A stretch of 64,000 bases of DNA from Euleptes europaea. Its lineage: Eukaryota; Chordata; Lepidosauria; Squamata; Sphaerodactylidae. The stretch is from the NCBI RefSeq assembly GCF_029931775.1, contig NC_079318.1:57204659-57268658 (forward strand), in the 5' to 3' direction. Shown here piece by piece: positions 1-64,000 of this stretch (the stretch's first letter is position 1; each line of letters starts with the position of its first letter). A program made the position numbers and the translations under genes. Under the pieces are notes generated by a model. That model ran no database searches. It worked only from the letters and a program-made list of their open reading frames with translations, and was not told the DNA's origin.

Positions 1-14
1 TAAATAAATCTATA

Positions 15-340
15 CAGGTTAAGTATCCCTTATTCGGAATGCTTGGGACCAGAAATGTTCCATTTTTCAGATCTTTCCATATTTTGGAATATTTACATAT
101 ACATAATGAGAAATCTTGGGGATGGGACCCAAGTTAAACACAAAATTCATGTATATTTTAAATACACTTTATACACATAGCCTCAATATAATTTTAAACA
201 ATATTTTAACACTTTTGTTTACATTGAACCATCAGTGGCGTTGCTGAGGGCCTGTGAGTAATGCCTGCATTTTGGCTCAAAACGTCTGGTTTTCAGAACA
301 TTCTGGTTTTTGGATATCCAGTTAAGGGATACTCAACCTG
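15..340. mobile_element. Tigger/pogo-like MITE
   Basis: Terminal CAGGTTAAGTATCCCTTA and its inverted near-copy TTAAGGGATACTCAACCTG, flanked by TA on both sides (13-14, 341-342). The 326-bp body resembles a mammalian Tigger-derived MITE from memory. It has no coding capacity. Confidence 0.75.
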
Positions 341-799
341 TAGTTGATTTATTAAATTTGACATTACCTTCAATGGAACTGTCAACAAAGTGTTTTTGAA
401 AACACTTGATAATCTTCAACTTTTCATAATGAGACACAGAAAGTAATCAAGACATGGGATTTGTAAGAGAACAGGCAAAATCCATATAAGCCAAGGAAAG
501 ATTCTAGGGAAAGCAAGGTTACTGAGAAATAACGCATTAAATGGTTGTGATAAAGAAGGCAAATATATGAGTGTGGTATGGAATTTTGTGTAATACCCTT
601 TTGTCACAACTTTTATACCCCTTCATTTTTGAGGAACCTCATTCAGATGTAATCAGCCTATGCATTCTTTACATTTTCATTGTTCACACATAGAGCCAAA
701 CTACACATAATGGTGGACACGAGTCCAATCAATGGCTGCCAACACCATTTTAGAGGAAAATTTAGGCATTTAAAAACTGTCACAAGGGCCCTGTTCTGA

Positions 800-1092
800 T
801 TGGGCTTGCAGAATGGAAAGCTTTAAGAGGGGAATGGACATGTTCATGGAGGATAGGGCTAACCATGGCTATTAGTCAAAATGAATACTAGTCATGATGC
901 ATACCTCTTCTCTCTAGTATCAGAGGACCATGCCTATTATATTAGGTGCCCTGGAACACAGGATAATGTTGGTGCAGTCGTCTTGTTTGTGGGCTTTTTA
1001 GAGGCACCTGGTTGGCCATTGTGTGAACAGACTGCTGGACTTAATGGGCCTTGGTCTGATCCAGCATGGCTTTTCTTATGTTCTAATGGTGC
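800..1092 (+). mobile_element. LINE 3' end (CR1/L3-like family)
   Basis: Contains a dispersed reptile LINE tail, with GTGTGAACAGACTGCTGGAC and GGTCTGATCCAGCATGGC. The same family appears in reverse at 22917-23735. Family name is uncertain. Confidence 0.55.
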
Positions 1093-2131
1093 AGTGATTC
1101 TAATATGTTCAAGCCACATGATGGGCACAATCACAGAAACTAGAATCCCTCAGTATCTAGTTGAGCAATAAGAATTATCCAAGGCAATAAGAATTGTTTA
1201 TTACTACATTGTACAGACATACATCTGCGTGTTCCCCAGAATAGTTCCAGGAGTGTTTGCCTCAGTATCTTCTTCATAGGAGCAAGAAACTGTCTTTTAA
1301 CTCCAAGGTTTGGATTGGAAGATGCTATGAATGAGGCCATACTACTAAATTCTCTTATTTCCTGTGTGTTTTGTTTCATGTGTTTTACTTTCAGCCACTC
1401 TCTTCATGCTAATTCATTTAATGAGATAGTGAGCATAATTAGAACACGGAGAAGTAGATGTTACTAAAGTAGTGAAGTGGGCCATTTACAGAAAAATGCT
1501 ATAGGTTTTTTTTAACTTGTTTGACAGGATCCATATACACTGGCATCTTAAACAAAATTACTCAAAAAGTTCCATTGCCTTTAATTGAGAGATTTAAGCC
1601 ATTTTTTAAAAAAAAGACATGATATAAATGAAATAAAATTAAAAATACAAAAGACACAACACTAAATACAAAAAATATGTTTTAACATATGAAATGTTAA
1701 TTGCATTTTGATGGCAGTATTAAAAATTCCTATAATGGAAAGCACAAATATAATTAATGAGGTGATGGGTATGATTATTAAATGTCCGTCAGACAGTACT
1801 ACAATATGCAATTTAGTAAACTGGTATCTAATGGCAGAAAGTGTTTCAGTAAGAATGAATCCAGGTTGTATGTTGCTAATAAAGAAATACAGTGATGTGT
1901 GTAACAAGTCTAGACAAATTGGTTTATAAGTGGCTACAACAGCCAGGGGAGCTCATCATCAGTTTTAGACTTCACCTGTCTTAAAATTTCATTTCTATTA
2001 TAAACAAGCCTTTTCTTGTTCATTCTGTTTGAGCTGAGCCGTAATGAGTTGTTGATGCATAATGCCTAAAGTAATGCTTAACAAGGAATAATGAAATGTA
2101 TTATTCAAAAAATGTATTATTTTCATGCCAG
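1093..2131. other. Intronic DNA, nothing recognised
   Basis: AT-rich intron sequence without a recognisable repeat, RNA gene or exon. Confidence 0.5.
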
Positions 2132-37321
<35,190 letters not shown>

Positions 37322-37643
37322 AAAGGTCATGCCTATGAAAATTAATGCATGTTGGATGATTGCACTGCATTGTGCTGCAGGGGTACAAATAAATAAGTGG
37401 TTTTTGATTATTCATTAGTGGTACTACTCATGAACCAGTTCTGGTCCAAGCTGAGAGTGATGTAAAAGATTTCCTCTCTTTTTTTAAGACTCCGGGGGCA
37501 TTTAAATACTAGCATACCCAAATATTTAAATAGATTGATGTTCTGATACAGATCCTGTTAACCTGAAAGGAAAACTAGTGCCATTAAGAAAAAGAAGATA
37601 CCTTTATAAATTCACTACAAGTTAGCCTTGTTCAGCAATAAAA
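37322..37643 (+). promoter_or_regulatory. PLEKHH2: PLEKHH2 proximal 3' UTR with two AATAAA signals
   Basis: Two AATAAA hexamers follow the stop, at 37388-37393 and 37637-37642, the second followed by a T-rich stretch. Either could end a short mRNA form. Which is used cannot be told from sequence. Confidence 0.5.
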
Positions 37644-38696
37644 GTTTTTGAGTAAAAACTTTTTTAGAGGGGTCAGTTTACATTCTGGGATATCTTCTTT
37701 TTGAGTAGGTATGGGTACATGAACTCAGTCAAGAAACACCATGAATCTGTATAACAAGAAATAGCCAGTGATTAGAATTATTTATTTACAACCAAACCAC
37801 CTTTTGCTGTCCCCCATATGATCTTTTTAAATGTTCCTTAAATTAGAATTTGTAAATTCCTTCTCATTATAACTTTGAATATGTTGAACCAGCATTAGGG
37901 ATGTTCAGAACATTTTCCAACACGGGCTTTTTGCTTTTAATTCTGTAACCCCAATATTAAAAATGATCATTTTCAGAGTTCATTTACATATTCTTATATG
38001 CCACTTGAGATGAAGTGTGTAGTTACTTCATTATTCAACAATAGGGTGAATTCATGCATGCATGCTGATCATATACTAGATGCAGAGCTGGTGTCTTTTC
38101 TCAGGCACAAAACTGTTAAATGAAGGCAGATTTTTAGTATTAGTTTCTACAAGAGGTGAGTACTTGTTGAGAGGGGCAATCCTGCCACATCTTCTCCTCT
38201 TGCTTGCCTCCCACTGCTTTCTCCTTTCCCTCCAACTCTTCCCTCTTCCCTGCTGCTGTGCTTTTAAAAAATCCTGGTTGTATGGTGGTGTTGACCATGA
38301 TGTAACAAGATCTCAGCCTTTAAAAAAAATTGCTTCTCAGTTCAAGGGTGTGAGTATATTAAAAATCTCCACTCTTAAACTTTTTGTTATTTTTCTGCAC
38401 CTTTGGCTTCTCCTAGGTTTATAGACATTATCCCCCCTTTCTATATGGGCTCTTCTTTGATCTGCACTCTTGAGTTTCAGAAATAAGATATATGGTAATG
38501 GTTTTTCATTTTCTAGAATAAAAACAAATAAGAAAAATGAAGAAGAGAGACTCATTCTTCTTGTTAATCTATTTACATGGATGAACAAGAAGACGGGGAG
38601 CAAAATGGAAGAAGAAAAAAGGAAATAAAATGTGAGAAGGAAAGTGAAAAGTGTAGAGGGTATGTTGTTGGGTGTCAGAATATAAGGTCACAAATA

Positions 38697-38790
38697 GTGC
38701 TATCCTAAGCATGTTTACTGAGATGTAAGCCCCATTGAGCTCAGTGGCCTTTACTCCCCAGTAAGTCTGTTTAAGTGTACTAGACCATAA
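38697..38790. mobile_element. Small palindromic MITE fragment
   Basis: CTATCCTAAGCATGTTTACT, then GCCCCATTGAGCTCAGTGGC, and TAAGTCTGTTTAAGTGTACT: a widely seen amniote motif with inverted halves. Relatives at 36925-36975, 42455-42640 and 47866. Confidence 0.5.
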
Positions 38791-38987
38791 TAGCTGGGAT
38801 CAGTGTTGTTTAATCAAAACATTCTAAAAAGGTATCCCTTTTATCATTAAATTCATGTTAAGATATATGAAGTAATATATGCCACTTATTTTCAAGAGAT
38901 AATTTCTAGGAGTTCTACTTTTTCATCAGTTTTAGGAAAAGAAATTTCAGATTACCAAGCCTGAAAAGCCAGACACTTACACAACAA

Positions 38988-39298
38988 GCCAGCGTGGTGT
39001 AGCGGTTAAGAGCAGTGGTTTGGAGCGGTGGACTCTGATCTGGAGAACCGGGTTTGATTCCCCACTCCTCCACATGAGCAGCAGAGGCTAATCTGGTGAA
39101 CCAGGTTGGTTTCCCTGCTCCTCTACATGAAGCCAGCTGGGTGACCCTGGGCTAGTCACCACTCTCTAAGAGCTCTCTCAACCCCACCCACCTCACAGGG
39201 TGTCTGTTGTGGAGAGAGGAAGGGTAGGTGATTGTAAGCCGGTTTGATTCTTCCTTAAGTGGTAGAGAAAGTCAGCATATAAAACCAACTCTTCTTCT
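38988..39298 (+). mobile_element. tRNA-derived SINE, copy 3
   Basis: GCCAGCGTGGTGTAGCGGTT head, GGTTTGATTCC B-box, AAACCAACTCTTCTTCT tail. It lies in the PLEKHH2-DYNC2LI1 interval. Confidence 0.93.
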
Positions 39299-39378
39299 AA
39301 ATCCAAGTTAGGGCCCACTCAGGCTAGAATGTAGCAAAATAACCATGAATTCAAAGATAAGGGAACACCAACTGTTTT

Positions 39379-39612
39379 GTCGAAGGCTTTCACGGTCAGA
39401 GTTCATTAGTTCTTGTAGGTTATCTGGGCTGTGTAACCGTGGTCTTGGTATTTTCTTTCCTGACGTTTCGCCCGCAGCTGTGGCAGGCATCTTCAGAGGA
39501 GTAACACTGAAGGACAGGACATCCTCTGAAGATGCCTGCCACAGCTGCGGGCGAAACGTCAGGAAAGAAAATACCAAGACCACGGTTACACAGCCCGGAT
39601 AACCTACAAGAA
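39379..39612. mobile_element. Fold-back retroelement end, copy 2
   Basis: Same family as 13366-13619. Flanked by ccaactgtttt (39368-39378) and ccaaccgtttt (39613-39623), an 11-bp duplication with one change. Right arm holds CTGAAGA (39526-39532) and GAAAC (39553-39557). Confidence 0.8.
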
Positions 39613-39623
39613 CCAACCGTTTT

Positions 39624-41400
39624 GTTTTGATTTCTTTCTTAAATCTACAAATTACCTTTATAGATTCAACACATATTTGTAAGTCTAGTCTCTGCAAATC
39701 AACTGAAAGTCAGTGAATGTTACGATATCTAGTGATGTAGTTACATGGGAAATGAGTCCTAGCTGACAACTTGGCCACTGCCTCTGAAGTCTCTGCTTAT
39801 AATTTTAAGTAGCTACCTAGTAAATCTCACTTCATCATTCTGGTATTCTCAGACTAATTCCCTCCCCTACCTTGTTCTTTTACTCTCTGTTCTTTGTATC
39901 TTGCCTTTTAGATTGGCAAGCAGGAGCAGGGCTTGTGTTTTTAGTGCTGGTTACTATACATGCTTTTAAAGTAGTAACTAACAATAATATTATAATTCTG
40001 ATGTCAGACAATAAAAATATGGTTCTTATACTCATGCAAAGTATCAAGATACTGCAGTCAGTGAGTGATGAACATGCACGTGTGAACTTTGCCTTTCTTT
40101 AACTGAGGTGCATTTATGAGTGGTACAGCATTTACACAGAACAAGTCTTTCTATCAGGTTTGTTTGCAGAAGGGAAAAAACCCAATAAATGCCAGTGTTT
40201 AAATCACTGATTTATATATAATGATCTGGGGTAGTCTCCCAGGAGCATATATTTATTATTCTTTTACCACTAAAACTTGATACCGAAGAGTTTTATTTGT
40301 TATGAATTGGAGATTTCCCTCATATTTTTAAAATGAGGTTTCTGATATTTGTTGGCAAATTATATTTTAAATCTGGAATGCCCCTTAGCTAGTTTTCCTT
40401 TTAAAGAGCTATGGCCAAATTAAAGAGAGATTTCATAAAAGAGAATGTTGTAAATAATGTGGAACGGGGCAGCAAATGTCATTGGTACTAAAATCACTAA
40501 CACTAAAGAAGACAAAGTCAGATAACTGTACCTCTTTGGGTATCCCTACTATTCCTGTAAACACAGTTATAACCTCCTTATCACTTTGGAAAGTGATGAG
40601 GGCCAAAGCATACATAATCAGACAGCATAAAACTTCCAGGAAACAATGCAATAGGACTAGGATTACAGAATTAGAAAACAGTGCAAACAAAAAACTGCCT
40701 AAGGCATAACAGACCATAAACAATGTAGAAACTGGATTACAAAAGGTAGAAGACTGCAGCAAAAGCAAGATGATACATACCATAAACATGGCAATAGACT
40801 TCCATCTTACTGCTGCGTAAAAGTGCTCTTCTGGGTGGTTCTATTATTTATTATTTATTTATTTGATTTGGTTGGTACCTGACCCTCAGGGGGTTCAGGG
40901 AGGCTAACAACATATAATTACAACAATATAATTACATTGCAGTTTTAATCTGTTAATTAACATGCCCATCTGAACGTTTCTGTTTTGCCTGTACCACAGA
41001 ATGATAGAAGTGTGAGAGCATTCCTGACCTCCTCAGGCAGGCTGTTGGACAAGCAGGCGCCACCACAGAGGACGCACATCTACAGGCAATTGACAATCTT
41101 ACCATTTACAGGATGGCTCCCTCAGATTTGTATCAGGATGGGGGAGATGTTGCCAGAAAAATTTCATGTAAAATAAATAACATCATCTGGTAAATAATAT
41201 CAAGTTAAATTTCATTTACCAGGTGATATTTACTTCCGTGCCCATTTCTACGCATTAAGACTCTATTAAATGAACAGGACATTTTTCTGCAGGCTTGTTG
41301 GCAGCACTTTGTGGAATAAACCTTTCTCCCATGCTGTTTTCCCAATCTGAAATGGCCCCACAATGCTGCCCTTTGCCTTTAGGTCAAACACGCATGTACT
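39624..41400. other. Intergenic DNA, possible old LINE fragment
   Basis: At 40476-40709 (+) a short frame (LWKVMRAKAYIIRQHKTSRK, then TELENSANKKL) faintly resembles a segment of L1-type ORF2. On the other strand a 118-codon hydrophobic frame is probably its shadow. Otherwise nothing recognised; an AATAA-rich LINE-like tail lies near 40840-40930. Confidence 0.3.
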
Positions 41401-41885
41401 TACAGTGCATTCCTGACTTCTGAGGACAAAAGTCCTCAGGAGGCCAGGAAGGGGCTGCACCAGCTTTGGGGGCCCCCACATCAGCGTCCGGGCTACTTAT
41501 GCTGCCATAAGTGGCCTCAATGCTGGCAAGGAGGCCTGGATGCGGTCTCCCAGCGCTGCCGTGGCAGCACCACCCTTGGATGCCAACAGGGCCTTCCGCT
41601 GGCATCCCACCGGCGTAAAGACCCACGCCGGCGTTCCAGGGGGTGGGGCTGCCTGTAGGCAGCCTCCTCTCCCCTTTCGCCTCAGGTATGCCAGCAGGAA
41701 GAAGAGCGAGGCTGTGCCTGCTTTTTAGCAGGCGCAGCCTTGCTATTCTAAATGGAACGAAAAGCCCCATTTTAAAAGAAAATATTTAAAAGGCTTTTTT
41801 CGAGCTTTCAGCAGTTGTGGATCGACTTAGGAGGTGCCTCCCCACTGTCCCCAGCCACTGAAAGCTCAGGAATGGGCTGTTAGCA
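41401..41885 (+). mobile_element. GC-rich short-TIR element, copy 2
   Basis: Starts CAGTGCATTCCTGACTTCTG and ends AAGCTCAGGAATGGGCTG. The GC-rich interior (GGCGTAAAGACCCACGCCGG, then a GCAGCCT-rich part) matches the family by composition and shared words. Confidence 0.6.
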
Positions 41886-42454
41886 TGCTGCCTGTATTTT
41901 TGCCTCAGTGATACATATTGCAGCTCTGCAGGACTGTTATGGACTGGGAATACAACACCCATCCTTCGCTTCTGGCCCCTGTATGAGTGGGTATCTGTAT
42001 AACTGCTGGTTTTCGTTTTTTAAGACCCATAGGAGTTCTAGCCATAAAACTCCCAGTTTCAAGTGTAATTTGGCCCTCAGCACTTTTTATTTTGTTTTTC
42101 TGAGCAATTTGATATAAAAGGTTCTCAAACTTTACTAGGGTGGGTGGGAAGATTTCTAAGGTGGTAAAATCTCCACGTAGAAATGTTTTTTATCTCATAT
42201 TCACATGAGTCATTTGTGGGAATTGGCTCCCATATTAAATCCAGCAGTTACCATGTTAAATTCAGCAGAAGAAACAATAGATGATTTTGTACCTGGCTGT
42301 AATTCTGACATGGCAAATTTTTGATTTTTCGTATAAAGGGGTGATTGAATACATATGGCTCCCTACATGAAAATGAAAAAATTCCCTCTTCAGCAATACT
42401 CTGTCTACCCTGAACTGTTGGTGGGGTAAAGTTTGAGAACCTGTTCTAGATTAG

Positions 42455-42640
42455 TGCAATCCTAGAGAGTTGCACTCTTCTAAATCCATCGAAGGATGTA
42501 GACTCCGTTTAGGATTGCACTGTAAACTGCACAGAGAAACAGCAAACGTTAGGGCACTGATAGTGCAATCCTATGCTGAGGTAACCCAGTCTAAACCCAT
42601 TGAAATCTTAAACTGGAGCAATTCTGAATATGAGTGTACT
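42455..42640. mobile_element. Two small palindromic MITE fragments
   Basis: GTGCAATCCTAGAGAGTTGC...GTTTAGGATTGCAC (42455-42523) is an inverted pair. A second starts GTGCAATCCTATGCTGAGGT (42562). Both belong to the amniote TGCAATCCTA motif group. Confidence 0.6.
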
Positions 42641-43249
42641 GTAAATTACAGGAGTAGTAGGAAGCCGGGATCACCATTTAGACGAGTGTGTGGCCATCAA
42701 AAGAGGTAGAGTTGGCAGGCATTTTACACTGCATCTGTCATCATGTTTGCTGCTTGTTTCAAAGTAATTTAATAATACCCTTTTAAAAGTCCATAATGTG
42801 ATACCTGATTTTATTTATGGTACAATTTTAAATTAAAGTAGTTGGTTATTGTCTCATACCTGATCTCAACCACTACTACTACAAAAGCAATATGTGTGCA
42901 AAAGCAGGCTTTTGCGCACACTTCACTTGCTATATTAGCACCTGCAAACATAGCTTGGATGTATGACACAGTATACAACCATATTTGGATCAGAAAGCTT
43001 ATACTGCTTTTCTTCATTGTGTTGTTTTCAGTAGGGTGTGCATTATAAATACAGTGTTTAGATGCAACTAGAGCTGGACTGGAGTGTCTTGGTTAAATAA
43101 TGTGGGTTAGTGATGGTTACAGGAGGGAGATCTCTTCACGTGGATTGAAGTTATATAGGTCTGTTTAATCCAAAAATGCATAGTCCTTGAAAGTTGATTA
43201 ATGAACCTAATAAAGAGATACTTTAATGGAACTTGTACTTAAAATAAAT

Positions 43250-43366
43250 TAATGTTATATAATTTTTATTTGTGGAGTATTTGTATTTTATTTTTTGGAT
43301 ATTTAGCGATTTTTGTATAAGATATTTTTATATGACTGTAAAAAAACAAACATTCCAATAAAGGGA
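43250..43366 (+). promoter_or_regulatory. Candidate distal PLEKHH2 poly(A) region
   Basis: An AT-rich, repeat-free stretch ends with AATAAA at 43357-43362 after TGTATAAG and TTTTTATATGACTGTA. It has the look of a vertebrate 3' UTR terminus and sits about 600 bp before the next promoter. If used, the 3' UTR would be about 6 kb and include SINE-derived sequence. This is an inference from composition only. Confidence 0.35.
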
Positions 43367-43966
43367 TTACCAAAGAAAACCTGTAGCATTTTATTCTGCA
43401 ATGTCAGTCTAAGGCAATTTTAACTTTACTGTGTTATTTAGTCGATTAAATCCCTCATTTGTGAAAACATATTTCCATACAAGTATTAAATGTGTAGTCT
43501 GTTTCACAAAACAGTAGTATCACAGTAAAACACAGAAGGCAAAAGCGTCGTTTTAGAAAAGGACACAATCGAACCAAGCAGCTGTCGAGCAGCTTCAGAT
43601 TAAAAGAGATCCGTGTGCCCGACCTGAATATTAAATCGATTTTTATATGTTCCCTTTCATTTCATAAAGAAGACTTAAAAGATCTAAAGACCACACCATA
43701 AGCTACGGGAGCCTCTGGATCGGATGTAAGAAGTAAAATAAAATCCTAAAATGAAGCAGAGCTAGCAAAAATCATTTTAACCTCCTTGATGCAAACATAA
43801 TCAAACCTATTTGCAGCGGATGCCATTGCCAGTAATGCTAATTCCTGCGCCAAACCAGGTTTGTGCGTTAGGGCCTCACCGGCGATTAAAAAAAAGGGAT
43901 GAATGGCAGCCGCGGTCCGCTGAGTTTGCCTTCCGTTCCAGCAAAATAGGTTTCTGTTGCCGAAGA

Positions 43967-43985
43967 ACTACATATCCCATGATGC
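43967..43985 (+). promoter_or_regulatory. ZNF143/Staf-type element
   Basis: ACTACATATCCCATGATGC matches the known promoter element ACTACAnnTCCCAnnATGC, bound by ZNF143 in many vertebrate CpG promoters. It lies about 100 bp before the DYNC2LI1 start codon. Confidence 0.75.
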
Positions 43986-44016
43986 TTCTCCGCGTCCGAT
44001 CTCCGGGATAGGAGTT

Positions 44017-44030
44017 GTTGCTATGGCGAC
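44017..44030 (+). promoter_or_regulatory. X-box (RFX ciliary promoter motif)
   Basis: GTTGCTATGGCGAC fits RYYNYYWWRRNRAC at all 14 positions and is an imperfect palindrome. The X-box drives ciliary genes through RFX factors. The nematode orthologue of DYNC2LI1 (xbx-1) was named for this control. It lies about 60-70 bp upstream of the start codon, the usual position. Confidence 0.85.
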
Positions 44031-44088
44031 CGAGAGTCTGCAGAGGCCTAAGAATTCGGAGCGGTGTTTTCGTGGGGTCCACGGAACG

Positions 44089-63710
<19,622 letters not shown>

Positions 63711-64000
63711 GTATGCATGTTACTATACTTCATGAGCATAACTCAGCTAGGGGGAAAAACCCTCTGTGTGCATGCACTATTGAAAAGGCAACATCTATAA
63801 GGGAATATTAAGAAAGGGGTTAAAAATGAAACAGCAATAGCATAATACAGTAAAAGCTTTGTTATATGGCACTTGATTATCCAGAATGGGCAATTAGCTG
63901 GCATTATTTACACTATTTGTGTGCACCATGAATAACAGTGTGGATTGAGAAGCATAAGAGAACTAGTTAAAATCAAAATATATTTTATTTATCACATTTG

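Noticed and set aside
40433-40789. 118-codon hydrophobic frame resembling a membrane protein
   Set aside because: AT-rich composition, no family match, and the opposite strand looks like a LINE remnant.
37322-43966. A retrogene between PLEKHH2 and DYNC2LI1, as known near this locus in mammals
   Set aside because: I read the interval in all frames and saw no intronless glycosyltransferase-chaperone-like gene.

Overview
The window is nuclear DNA of a squamate reptile (lizard or snake; I cannot name the species). Three observations support this: a Sauria-type SINE at about 20658-20876, many 5S-rRNA-derived and tRNA-derived SINEs with CR1-type LINE tails, and host genes built from small exons (35-190 bp) in long AT-rich introns with GT-AG junctions.

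Two host genes lie head-to-tail on the + strand. Positions 2132-37321 carry the last 21 coding exons of PLEKHH2: an acidic, serine-rich linker, two PH domains, MyTH4 and FERM, ending at a TGA. The 5' half of the gene lies off the left edge. About 6.8 kb downstream, a CpG-rich promoter near 43850-44300 starts DYNC2LI1, the cytoplasmic dynein-2 light intermediate chain. Its first eight coding exons (44089-63710) are present and the rest lies off the right edge. Every exon-exon phase is consistent and no disabling change was seen in either gene. The PLEKHH2 - DYNC2LI1 order matches the arrangement in other amniotes. The genes are neighbours, not a functional unit: PLEKHH2 is a membrane/actin-associated scaffold, DYNC2LI1 a ciliary retrograde-transport subunit. 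The DYNC2LI1 promoter carries an exact X-box (RFX ciliary control) and a ZNF143-type element.

Everything else is intron or intergenic DNA full of transposons. The clearest are: a Tigger-like MITE (15-340); two copies of one fold-back element whose centres are different GC-rich tandem arrays (3953-4717 with an 82-bp unit, 54093-54820 with a 72-bp unit); a nearly perfect 180-bp palindrome (6628-6807); two fold-back retroelement ends with 11-15 bp target duplications and a hammerhead-like core (13366-13619, 39379-39612); a 1644-bp Tc1 element whose transposase frame is broken by one nonsense codon (33762-35405); a hAT element with a perfect 16-bp TIR and 8-bp TSD that split a CR1 copy and itself carries nested insertions (45871-46984); a six-copy GC-rich short-TIR family; a diverged 455-bp palindrome (53099-53553); and a 110-bp minisatellite split by the Sauria SINE (about 20320-21045).

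I saw no LTR retrovirus-type element, CRISPR, operon or bacterial feature. Long open frames in the GC-rich repeats are by-products of repeat composition. I found no convincing new biological system. The best leads are the promoter architecture of DYNC2LI1, the structured fold-back elements and the distal poly(A) candidate for PLEKHH2.
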